From contig NZ_JAHKSH010000007.1 in the NCBI RefSeq assembly GCF_019720895.1, positions 1 to 58,615 of the forward strand: 58,615 bases of DNA, read 5' to 3'. Both the position numbers and the translations under genes were made by a program. Numbering within the stretch: position 1 is the first letter of the stretch; every line of letters begins with the position of its first letter. Below, piece by piece: positions 36,416 through 44,252 of the stretch. A model generated the notes under the pieces. It saw only the letters and a program-made list of their open reading frames with translations. It ran no database searches and was not told where the DNA came from. This DNA is from Microbacterium salitolerans (GTDB lineage Bacteria; Actinomycetota; Actinomycetes; Actinomycetales; Microbacteriaceae).

Positions 36416-37933
36416 CTACTTGCGCTTTCGCTTTGGCATCGTGAAGAGGAATGCTGCCTCGCGGCGCTGGTTCAACCGTTCCCCAATGGCGGGGCTGATG
36501 GCCCCGACCAGTCCGAGTGTCGCACCCGCGAAACCTGCCATACCACCCGCTGAACCCACGACTAGACCCATGCCCCCAGCGATGACCGGCACGGTGAGAG
36601 CGAGGCTGCGAGACGTTCCCATGCGCTTGTTCAACACTCGCGAAGCTTGTTCGATGTCGGAGGCAGCAGCGCGGATGGAGGAGATCTGCGAACCGAAGTC
36701 TGGGGCGCTTTCCATTGCGATGCGCACTCGCACTCGAAGGTCTTCCACTGCGTCTTCAGCCGACAGCATGCGCGCGAGGTCCTTCGCTCCGAGGTTCGCT
36801 AGCGAAGGAACGTCTGCCCACAGTGCTGTATTCGCAAGACTGGACCTATTGCTATCTCTGCGCTGGAGCATGCGCGCTTCGAAAGGCGAGGCGGCAACGT
36901 ACTCCGATCCGAGCACGTCGGCTACTGCTAGCCGCCGCTCCGTGCGCTGGAGATAGTTCGCTAGAGCGGTGTCTGACTCCTTCTTGATCCAAGCTGAATA
37001 GTCGTGGTGCGGGTCATAAGACTGGAGCATCCGAAAGCCAATGGATCGGTCAGCCTCAGTGATCGATTCAGGATCCGTACGGCCGTAAAACCACATACCC
37101 GGGCTGTGCTCGATGTCATCCACAGCGTTGATGAACAAGACCTCACGGGCGCTTGGTCCTTCCACCACGAGCTGAGACCGGACGAACCGCACCAGGGAGT
37201 CGTTAGCGAGAGCAAGTTCGGTCGCGTCGTGGATCATTCTGCCTCCGATGAACTCGGCGACGCTGTCAGGCATTGGAAGCACGTGCCCGCCGCGCAGAAG
37301 GTGCTGAAACTCCATTTCCTCGATAGCGAGCGTTCTCACCCTCCGCGCCGTCGGCGTGGATCGAAGCGCGCGGAGCAGACTATCTGGGTAGAGAACATGG
37401 TCAGCGAGAAGCATGGTGCGTCCGATGAGATTGTTGACTGCCAGCTCCTCATTCCAGAGGATGGTCCGGCGCGGCATCAGTTGACGGAGCGAGCTTGACG
37501 TCTTCCACGCGTCCACCGCAAACGACGCAATCGCTTCGATGTATCTGTCCTTCAGGGGTTCATCGCTTTCGGGGAGCGCAGTGAGTTCGCGCAATAGAGC
37601 AACTCGTGTGCGTCCTAACTCCTGAGCCGTCGCTGGGTCATCGTCGGGCGTGGAGGATGCCACAGCTCGGTCGAACGCGGTAGCTCCCAGAGGTCGCTGG
37701 GTAGGCCCGTCCGGCGGCAGGGTGAGTGGGGTGCCGGCAGGCATCATCGAAGGGATAGCAGTCCGCGCTAGCTGAACATCCGGACTCAGACTGATGAATT
37801 CATCGTCGTCAGGCTTGACAGGCGCTCCTGGTGGATGACGTGGTGCTGCGAATCGCTTGTGGCATAGACGATACGTCTTTCCGGACCCGCACCAACATGG
37901 GTCCTGACGGTCGAACGGAGCAAGCGGATTCAC
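36416..37933 (-). CDS. SEC-C motif protein with hydrophobic C-terminal tail
   Basis: 505 aa from GTG 37933 (VNPLAPFDRQDPCWCGSGKT). The N-terminal SEC-C zinc motif DPCWCGSGKTYRLCH is complete. A long helical region follows (about 70-430). Near the C-terminus a Gly/Ala-rich hydrophobic stretch of about 40 residues (VIAGGMGLVVGSAGGMAGFA ..) could form two membrane helices, before a basic MPKRKRK end. An ATG at 38035 would give a longer, less natural N-terminus. SEC-C proteins recur in genomic islands; the function here is unknown. Confidence 0.8.
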   Translation of the reverse strand: MNPLAPFDRQDPCWCGSGKTYRLCHKRFAAPRHPPGAPVKPDDDEFISLSPDVQLARTAIPSMMPAGTPLTLPPDGPTQRPLGATAFDRAVASSTPDDDPATAQELGRTRVALLRELTALPESDEPLKDRYIEAIASFAVDAWKTSSSLRQLMPRRTILWNEELAVNNLIGRTMLLADHVLYPDSLLRALRSTPTARRVRTLAIEEMEFQHLLRGGHVLPMPDSVAEFIGGRMIHDATELALANDSLVRFVRSQLVVEGPSAREVLFINAVDDIEHSPGMWFYGRTDPESITEADRSIGFRMLQSYDPHHDYSAWIKKESDTALANYLQRTERRLAVADVLGSEYVAASPFEARMLQRRDSNRSSLANTALWADVPSLANLGAKDLARMLSAEDAVEDLRVRVRIAMESAPDFGSQISSIRAAASDIEQASRVLNKRMGTSRSLALTVPVIAGGMGLVVGSAGGMAGFAGATLGLVGAISPAIGERLNQRREAAFLFTMPKRKRK

Positions 37934-38428
37934 CTGCTCAGGATATCCGGCTAAGGAACTAGCCCTCTGCGCCGTCGCGCCGCACGAGGGGGACATGCAA
38001 CACCTCTCTCGTTTTCGAGAGCCGTCCCGAAGCAAAACGCGTTCTGGCCTTGACCACAGCCTTGCACTTCCCGTGGAGTGGCTGGCTCAGTCCCAAAGCA
38101 CCCCCGCGATGCGCCAGCCGTTGGTATCGGTGGCCTGGCGGACATCACTGCGTCTGCGCGTGCCGTAGAACGACCGCCACGAGAACCGCGAAAGCAGGCG
38201 GACTCTCAGTGATCCCCACGCCATCCGGATCCCGCTCGAACCCGTCAATTTTTCTTGGCACGAGTCCGACACCCGACCCATCAAGAACCCACCTCAATCA
38301 CCCACCAAGAACCGTCACCAACCGGCTACACTCGGACTAAGCGAACCACCCGGTTCCCTGTAAGCACTAGGGAATCCGCGAGTTCCCGAGACGTTCGGCG
38401 GAGACCGGAAATCGACCGGATCCTCCAA
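37934..38428. other. Island right-end non-coding region
   Basis: 495 bases with no convincing gene. A perfect hairpin CTCTCG-TTTT-CGAGAG lies at 38006-38021, and TTCCCT/AGGGAA arms lie at 38354-38359 and 38369-38374, about 55 bases from attR, where integrase or Xis arm sites are expected. On the minus strand, fragments such as GWRIAGVLWD (stop at 38087) and a neighbouring frame with GFERDPDGVGITE look like decayed coding DNA. Confidence 0.5.
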
Positions 38429-38463
38429 GGGGTCGCAGGTTCAAATCCTGTCAGCCCGACCGA
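38429..38463 (+). repeat. attR: right copy of the 35-bp direct repeat
   Basis: Identical over 35 bases to the 3' end of tRNA-Pro at 22769-22803. The flanking bases differ on both sides (A/G before, T/G after). It lacks the 5' tRNA half and so marks the right border of the island. Confidence 0.93.
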
Positions 38464-38464
38464 T

Positions 38465-38497
38465 AAGCCCTGGTGAGAGTCTCTCTCACCAAGGCTT
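38465..38497 (+). terminator. Displaced original terminator of tRNA-Pro
   Basis: A long hairpin pairs AAGCC-TGGTGAGAG (38465-38479) with CTCTCACCA-GGCTT (38483-38497), with one mismatch. It follows attR at the same distance as the island terminator follows attL, so before integration it probably terminated the tRNA transcript. Confidence 0.75.
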
Positions 38498-38551
38498 CCT
38501 CGTGTGCGGCGGGCGTCCGCGTGTCAGGCAGCGGATCCGATATCCGCACGC

Positions 38552-39484
38552 TCAGCGCGATGCGACGACCCCGTCGAGCGCGGTGAGCTCCTCGGCCGTC
38601 AGCCGGATCGCCCCGGCAGCAATGTTCTGCTCCACGTGCGCGAGGTCACCGGTGCCCGGGATGGCCAGCACGTTCTCGCCCTGGTGCAGCGTCCACGCGA
38701 GACGGATCTGCGTCGGCGTCGCGCCATGGGCGTCGGCGATGGTCGACACCACGTCCGCTCCGGTGTCGTCGGCCTCTGCGCCGGGAACTGAACCCGGCAG
38801 CGCGCGGCCCATCGAGAAGAATGGCACGAACGCGATGCGGTGCTCGCGGGCGAGGGCGAGCACATCGTCATCGTCGCGCTCGGTCAGGCCGTAGCGGTTC
38901 TGGACGCTCGCGATCGGTGCGGTGTCGAGCGCCTCGGCGAGCTGCCCGGCCGTGACGTTCGAGACGCCGATGCTGCGCAGCAGGCCGGCGTCGCGCAGGT
39001 CGGACAGCGCGCCGACGTGATCGGCGATCGATCCGGGCTCCTTGCCCATCCCCGATCCCCAGCGCAGGTTCACCAGACCCAGCGCATCGACTCCGAGCTG
39101 CCGGACGTTCTCTTCGACTTGCTCGCGCAGCTGGTCCGGCCGTGCGTAGGGCTCGAACTCGAATGCTCCGGAACGGGGACGCGACGGGCCGACCTTCGTG
39201 GCGATGAGGACGTTGTCCGGGTACGGCGACAGGGCGGTGCTGATGATCTCGTTGGCGGCGCGGGTCGGGACGAAGTAGAAGGCGGCCGTGTCGATATGGG
39301 TCACGTCGAGTTCGACGGCACGGCGCACGACGGCGATGGCGGTGTCGCGGTCGCGCGGCTGCGCGTCCCACGGCATACCCGTCAGTCGCATCGCGCCGAA
39401 GCCGATCCGGTTGACGGCGACATCGCCGAGCGTCCAGGTGCCGGAGTCGCGGGCGGTGATGGTGGGTGAGGTCTGTGCGGTCAT
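38552..39484 (-). CDS. Aldo/keto reductase
   Basis: 310 aa from ATG 39484. The (beta/alpha)8 fold is clear: VNRIGFGAMRLTG, the catalytic Asp and Tyr in THIDTAAFYF and the Lys in LIATKVGPSR. The residue normally His in strand 4 is Asn (LVNLRWGSG), as in an actinobacterial subgroup annotated as oxidoreductases. The NADPH-binding end (LAIPGTGDLAHVEQNIAA) is intact. It diverges from the regulator at 39580, with which it shares a 95-base promoter region. Confidence 0.9.
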   Translation of the reverse strand: MTAQTSPTITARDSGTWTLGDVAVNRIGFGAMRLTGMPWDAQPRDRDTAIAVVRRAVELDVTHIDTAAFYFVPTRAANEIISTALSPYPDNVLIATKVGPSRPRSGAFEFEPYARPDQLREQVEENVRQLGVDALGLVNLRWGSGMGKEPGSIADHVGALSDLRDAGLLRSIGVSNVTAGQLAEALDTAPIASVQNRYGLTERDDDDVLALAREHRIAFVPFFSMGRALPGSVPGAEADDTGADVVSTIADAHGATPTQIRLAWTLHQGENVLAIPGTGDLAHVEQNIAAGAIRLTAEELTALDGVVASR

Positions 39485-39579
39485 GCGGCTACTCTGCTCA
39501 GAACCCAGGGGAATCTCTCCGTCTGGCAGGTTGTTGCCACCGGATGCCGGATCACACGGGTCACGAGCAGGGTGGAGGC

Positions 39580-40251
39580 ATGCAGACCATGACGCGAACT
39601 GGAGAAGCCGTCACCGTCGTCCGCGGCGAACGGGAGGTGTTCCGCCGCACGGCGCATCTGTTCGAGTCGGCGACCGAGATCACGTGCGCCGCGAACGATC
39701 TCGCCGGCTGGGGCTGGCGGCACGGCACCGATGGCGGCAACGCGTTCGCTCACACCCCGACGCGTGATTCGCGCGTGCGCAAGCTGTACCGCAGCAGCGC
39801 CCTGCTCGAGCCGGGCTGGGATCAGCGGATGTCGCTCATCCGCGATCTGCCGGGCGACGTGGGTGTGCGTGTGACGACCGAAGAGCTCAACGAGACGATC
39901 ATCCTCGACGGGCGCGTCGCCATCCTCGGCGGTGGGCGACGCGCAGGGGAGCGGACGTACAGCATCCTGACTCTGCCGGACACGGTGCAGGGCGTGCAGT
40001 CGCTGTTCGAATCGGCCTGGCGCTCGTCCACCGAACTCGACACCTACGACGCGGAGGTCGCGGAGATCCGGATGCTCGCGCCGCGCGTGCTGGATCTGCT
40101 CGTCCAAGGCGTGAAGGACGAGGCGGCGGCGCGCGCGCTCGGGATGAGCGTGCGCACGTATCGGCGCCGGGTCGCGGACCTCATGGCGGCGCTCGGCGCC
40201 GAGTCGCGGTTCCAAGCGGGGGTGCGTGCGCGCGAGCTCGGTCTCGTCTGA
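39580..40251 (+). CDS. HTH (LuxR-like) transcriptional regulator
   Basis: 223 aa from ATG 39580, with GGTGGAGG at 39571-39578. The N-terminal 150 aa resemble the sensor region of TrmB/LuxR-type actinobacterial regulators, with a PLD-like strand pattern (ETIILDGRVAILGGGRRAGE). The C-terminal HTH is AARALGMSVRTYRRRVADLM. The divergent aldo/keto reductase is the likely target. Confidence 0.82.
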   Translation: MQTMTRTGEAVTVVRGEREVFRRTAHLFESATEITCAANDLAGWGWRHGTDGGNAFAHTPTRDSRVRKLYRSSALLEPGWDQRMSLIRDLPGDVGVRVTTEELNETIILDGRVAILGGGRRAGERTYSILTLPDTVQGVQSLFESAWRSSTELDTYDAEVAEIRMLAPRVLDLLVQGVKDEAAARALGMSVRTYRRRVADLMAALGAESRFQAGVRARELGLV

Positions 40252-40349
40252 CGCGCACCCCTCACCCCTCCCGGATGAGTCCTGCCGTGCGCGGGTGAGC
40301 CGCAGTGTCACGATGCACTCGCCGCAATCGTTCGAAGGAAGGCAGCTAC

Positions 40350-40742
40350 ATGTCATTTTGGGAATCCTTCTGGGACATCATCTGGTGGATGTTCTGGATC
40401 TACGTGTTCATCGCCTACCTCATGGCGCTCTTCTCGGTGCTCATCGACGTCATCCGAGACCACTCGCTCAAGGGCTGGGCGAAGGCGATCTGGATCGTCT
40501 TCCTCGTCTTCGTGCCATTCCTCACGGTGCTCGTTTACCTGATCGCACGCGGCAGCGGTATGGGTGAGCGCTCCTCGAAGGCCTTCCGCGCCGAGCGCGA
40601 GGCTTCCGAGTCCTACATCCGCGACGTCGCGGGGACGAAGCCGGATCCGGCCCAGCAGATCGAGAAGGCCTCTCAGCTTCTCGCCTCGGGCGCGATCACC
40701 GAGGCGGAGTTCGCACAGCTCAAGGCCAAGGCACTGGCGTAA
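40350..40742 (+). CDS. PLDc_N membrane protein with SHOCT domain
   Basis: 130 aa from ATG 40350 with GAAGGAAGG as ribosome binding site. Two hydrophobic helices (DIIWWMFWIYVFIAYLMALF and WIVFLVFVPFLTVLVYLIA) form a PLDc_N-like hairpin, and the C-terminal 30 aa are a SHOCT domain (IEKASQLLASGAITEAEFAQ). These proteins are common in the actinobacterial envelope stress context; the function is unknown. It begins a three-gene cluster. Confidence 0.85.
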   Translation: MSFWESFWDIIWWMFWIYVFIAYLMALFSVLIDVIRDHSLKGWAKAIWIVFLVFVPFLTVLVYLIARGSGMGERSSKAFRAEREASESYIRDVAGTKPDPAQQIEKASQLLASGAITEAEFAQLKAKALA

Positions 40743-40765
40743 GCAACGGGCGAGATGGGATCGAG

Positions 40766-41188
40766 ATGAAGCCTTTCACCCTCGGACCCATCGAGCTGAC
40801 CATCGTCGCCCTGGAATCCGAGCGCCCGCCGCTCGGATTCCTGGCGTCGTTGGCGGCACAGGTCGAGGCGGGCACCGTCCGGCTGGTCGACCTCGTCGTC
40901 ATCGACAAAGCGTTGGACGGCGGCGTGACGATCAGCGAAGTCGACCTCGACGAGCTGGGTCTCGTCGGGCTCGGCCTCAGCGCTCGAGGTCTGGCCGGCT
41001 ACGACGATCTCCGCGTCCTCGCCGACCGGGTGCCGCCCGGGATCCGAGCCGCGATCATCGCGTTCGAGCTCACCTGGGCACGCGCTCTGGACGAGCAGCT
41101 CGCGCAGTCGGGCGCCGTCGTCATCGGCACCGAGCGCATCCCGGCGGTCGTCGCGAACACGATCCTGGACATCTCTGCAGAGGAGTGA
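40766..41188 (+). CDS. DUF6325 family protein (copy 1)
   Basis: 140 aa starting MKPFTLGPIELTIVALESER. It shares the pattern LGPIEL..V..E, GTVRLVDLVVIDKALDG, and the final ERIPAVVANTILDI with the second copy at 52750-53175 (YGPVEL .. GLVRLLDFIILSR .. ERVPAPVVNALLDL). The family is thought to sense or modulate stress, but no biochemical role is known to me. Confidence 0.82.
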   Translation: MKPFTLGPIELTIVALESERPPLGFLASLAAQVEAGTVRLVDLVVIDKALDGGVTISEVDLDELGLVGLGLSARGLAGYDDLRVLADRVPPGIRAAIIAFELTWARALDEQLAQSGAVVIGTERIPAVVANTILDISAEE

Positions 41189-41212
41189 TGCCATGCGTCG
41201 ATCGGAACCCGC

Positions 41213-41536
41213 ATGCTGACCGTGAACAGGTCAGGGCGCCCGGGGCTCATCTCCCTCGCCGCTCGCACGACGATCACCGACGCGGCGCCCCCGACGCGCG
41301 GCGAGAAGGCGGTGCGCGCAGAGTCGAGCGCCGGCCGCGATCAGATCGCCGGCGATGCCCTGCGGACAGCGGCGCAGGCCGAAGCCGCCGAGCCGCGACT
41401 CTGCGCCGCAGGATCGGTGGAGGGTTCGCGCGAGGCGGAGAGCCCCGCGCTCTTGCGCGCATCGGGAGATCCCACGAACAGCGAGGGCGACCGGGCCGAG
41501 CCCCGACTGAACGACGGATCCGTCTCGCTGCTCTGA
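41213..41536 (+). CDS. Short protein sharing the N-terminus of the SHOCT partner
   Basis: 107 aa from ATG 41213. Residues 7-20 (SGRPGLISLAARTT) match MGRPGLIGLAARTA of the SHOCT protein at 52386-52748, which also follows a DUF6325 gene. After this the sequence is Ala/Glu/Arg-rich and low in complexity and has no SHOCT end, so it looks like a diverged or truncated paralog. Expression is plausible because it lies 24 bases after copy 1 of DUF6325. Confidence 0.6.
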   Translation: MLTVNRSGRPGLISLAARTTITDAAPPTRGEKAVRAESSAGRDQIAGDALRTAAQAEAAEPRLCAAGSVEGSREAESPALLRASGDPTNSEGDRAEPRLNDGSVSLL

Positions 41537-41583
41537 CATCGCTCCAGAGCAGGACGCGCTGCCGGTCTCGTTCGCGCGGTCTG

Positions 41584-44154
41584 TCAGGTGAGCACGCGCA
41601 GCGCCTCGCGGCGCGACGTCACGCCGAGCTTGCGATAGATCGCGCGCTGATGGGTCTTCACCGTGTTGATCGAGACCTCGAGGCTCTGCGCGATCTCCGC
41701 CATCGTCCTCGTCGTGCGCAGCTGATCGAAGACCGTTCGCTCTCGCTCGGAGAGCGTCTCCAGCGGTGAATTCGCGTCGGGCGGACGCAGGCAGCTCGCG
41801 ACGAAGTCCTCGTAGCGGGTTCCCCAGGCGAGATGCTCCGTGAGCAGCTGACGCATCTCCAGGTCGCCCTCGCAGAACGGACGACGGACGTTCTCCTTCA
41901 CCGCGATCTCGAGGGCCTGCTCGCAGTAGCTGTGGGTGAGATCCCGGTTCTCGCGACGACGCTGCACGATCGCCGCGGTGACCAGTGTGCTCGCCTGGAT
42001 GTACGAGACGCCCGGGTAGCGGGCGAGGCGGCGCAGCATGCGCAGGGCCGTCTGCGGGTCGCCGAAGCGACGGACGATCCCGGCGAGGATCACGGTGACG
42101 AGCGGAAGGTCGTCCGTCTCCGCATAGCGGGCGGCGATCGAGAGCGCGCGATCACGCTGTCCGGCCGCCTCTGCGAGCGCCGCCAGAGACACGTGACGAA
42201 ACGCGGTCCAGGACACTCCGCGTGCGTCGTGACCGGGGAGATCCTGCAGCTCCATCCCGGCCTTCCGACACATCTGCGGATCCTTCGACGCCGCAGCGGC
42301 CAGGGTGAACAGCATGCGCGCGATTCCCGCGAACGACTGCTCTCCGCTCCCGCTTCGGATCGCGCGCGACAGCTCGTAGCTGGCGCGCGGCAGGTCGTCG
42401 GAGTAGTAGGCGATCAGGCCGGCCGCCGTCGAGGCTCCGCCCCCCGCATACGCGTTCCACGGCCCCTCGTCGTCCGGGTGGTCGCCGAGGGTGTCCAAGA
42501 CCTGTTCGGCGCGGCGCAGCTGCCCCGTCCAGGCGAGCACGAACGCCAGATGACTGAGCGCCCGTCGATGCAGGACGCGATCGGCGATCGCCTCAGCCTC
42601 CTGCGCGGCGGCGGACAGCAGCTGCACGGTGCGCTCGGGGTCGCGGCGGTGACGCATCTCCGACCAGCCCAACATGTAGAGCAGGGCGGCATGATCGCGG
42701 ACGTTGCCGCTGTCCGCGCCGCGCAGCTGCGCGCGGACGCTCGCACTCGCCTGTGCGAGCTCGGAGCGCCCGTCGACGAGGAACAGCTGCGCGCGCGGCA
42801 GATTGAGCGCGTAGACCTGGTCGTCGGCGCGCTCCGCCGCACGGGTCGCGGCGCTGTCGAGCAGAAGCTGCGCGACGTCGCGCGCCCCGGCGATCTCCTG
42901 CGCACACGCGCGCACCAGCAGGATCGTCGGATCCTCGGCGTACTCACCCGGCAGCTGCATGCACAGGCGTTCGAGGGCCGCGGATTCACCGCGCACCAGG
43001 ATTCCCACCCAGTGCCCCTGGATCGAGGCGACGGCGGCCGCGTCATCGCCCGCGCGGAGCCAGTGCGACAGCGCCGTGAGCGGCTCCCGCGGCTCGTAGA
43101 ACCGAGCCGCGGCTCGATGCAGTCGGGCTCGCTCGCCCGGGTGAGTCGCCTCCAGGATCTCGCGGCAGTGGCGGGTGAAGGTCGAATGCCAGCGATAGAC
43201 GGGGCCGTGCTCGGTGGCGTACCTGTCGAGGAAGAGCCCCATCCCGACGCAGTTGCGCAGGAGCGCTTCGGCATCGGCGCGTCCGGTGATCTCGGTGGCC
43301 AGCTCGACGGTGAGGTCCGAGCAGATCGAGGTGCGCAGCACGAACAGAGCGAGGTCGCGGGGGAGGCTGCCCAGCACGTGATCGCGAATGTAATCGCGCA
43401 TGAGGTCGTCGTCGTGGCCGGTGGGCGACGTCGGACGCACGCCCGCGAGCTGGAAGACCTGGACGGCGATCGGCCAGCCCTGGGTCTCCTCGAAGATCGT
43501 CTGAGGCGTGATCTCACCGGAGGCGCCGGAAAGCAGGCCGGTGATCTCGTCCATGTCGAAGGCGAGCTGATCCGCGCGGATGGAAGCGCGGGGATGGGTG
43601 AGGGTCCATCGCGCCAGCGCGAGTTCGACGTAACTGGTGCCCACGATGATGAGGCGCAGCGCCTGCGGGCCGACATCGATCAGCGCTCCCAGAAGCCCGG
43701 CGGTGAGCGCCTCGGCGGCGCGATGCGCGTCATCGATGACCAGGTACACCGGCTGCTCGGCCTCGCCCAGGGAGGTGTGCAACGCGTCCAGGGCGCCCGC
43801 GGAATCACCGGAGACGGCGTCGAGAGCGAATGCCTCTGCTGAGACGCTCTCGGCCGTGGACCGCGCTAGGGCCTGCAGCGCCTGAAGGATCCCCGCGCTC
43901 AGGCGACTCGGATCGGCATCGAACGCACTCAGGGTCAGCCACGCGACGCGATCCGAATGGGCCGAGGCCCAGGCGCTGACCGCCGTCGTCTTCCCGTACC
44001 CGCTGGGGGCCGTCACGACCGTCACGCGATCCCTCGCGACCGTCGCGTCGATCAGATCCCGTACGCGCGGCCGATCGACGTGGCCGGCCTGCGGCTGAGG
44101 CGGCTGGAACCGCGCCCCACACGCGGCGCGCGACGGGGAGGCAGACGACGACAT
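41584..44154 (-). CDS. MalT-like large LuxR family regulator (LAL)
   Basis: 856 aa from ATG 44154 (MSSSASPSRAACGARF). A STAND NTPase has Walker A TAPSGYGKTTAV near residue 48 and Walker B VYLVIDDAHR. A TPR-rich middle of about 450 aa and a C-terminal LuxR HTH (LSERERTVFDQLRTTRTMAE .. VSINTVKTHQRAIYRKLGV) complete the MalT/LAL layout. Such proteins activate transcription after binding an inducer and ATP. It lies 98 bases downstream of a SulP gene on the same strand and may control the local anion/sulfatase genes. Confidence 0.9.
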   Translation of the reverse strand: MSSSASPSRAACGARFQPPQPQAGHVDRPRVRDLIDATVARDRVTVVTAPSGYGKTTAVSAWASAHSDRVAWLTLSAFDADPSRLSAGILQALQALARSTAESVSAEAFALDAVSGDSAGALDALHTSLGEAEQPVYLVIDDAHRAAEALTAGLLGALIDVGPQALRLIIVGTSYVELALARWTLTHPRASIRADQLAFDMDEITGLLSGASGEITPQTIFEETQGWPIAVQVFQLAGVRPTSPTGHDDDLMRDYIRDHVLGSLPRDLALFVLRTSICSDLTVELATEITGRADAEALLRNCVGMGLFLDRYATEHGPVYRWHSTFTRHCREILEATHPGERARLHRAAARFYEPREPLTALSHWLRAGDDAAAVASIQGHWVGILVRGESAALERLCMQLPGEYAEDPTILLVRACAQEIAGARDVAQLLLDSAATRAAERADDQVYALNLPRAQLFLVDGRSELAQASASVRAQLRGADSGNVRDHAALLYMLGWSEMRHRRDPERTVQLLSAAAQEAEAIADRVLHRRALSHLAFVLAWTGQLRRAEQVLDTLGDHPDDEGPWNAYAGGGASTAAGLIAYYSDDLPRASYELSRAIRSGSGEQSFAGIARMLFTLAAAASKDPQMCRKAGMELQDLPGHDARGVSWTAFRHVSLAALAEAAGQRDRALSIAARYAETDDLPLVTVILAGIVRRFGDPQTALRMLRRLARYPGVSYIQASTLVTAAIVQRRRENRDLTHSYCEQALEIAVKENVRRPFCEGDLEMRQLLTEHLAWGTRYEDFVASCLRPPDANSPLETLSERERTVFDQLRTTRTMAEIAQSLEVSINTVKTHQRAIYRKLGVTSRREALRVLT

Positions 44155-44252
44155 ATCGTCACCGTAGCGTCGCGCGCACGCGAGCGGAAGCATCGCGTTC
44201 CGGCACCGGCGCGGCGCCGCGTGACGGCGCCGCTGATGGCGTTCGGTGACGG

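Larger units (their letters stand above)
22804..38463. mobile_element. 15.66-kb genomic island in tRNA-Pro
   Basis: The segment between the 35-bp repeats carries an excisionase-like gene and tyrosine integrase at the attL end, a serine recombinase, a helicase/NTPase operon and several unknown or broken genes. GC content is visibly lower than in the flanks, especially from 26.6 to 38 kb, and codon use is less biased. No replication, conjugation or phage structural genes are visible, so it is an integrative island rather than a full prophage or ICE. Confidence 0.92.

Noticed and set aside
22804-38463. Prophage interpretation of the island
   Set aside because: No capsid, portal, tail, terminase, lysis or repressor genes are recognisable; only integration functions and defence-like cargo are present.
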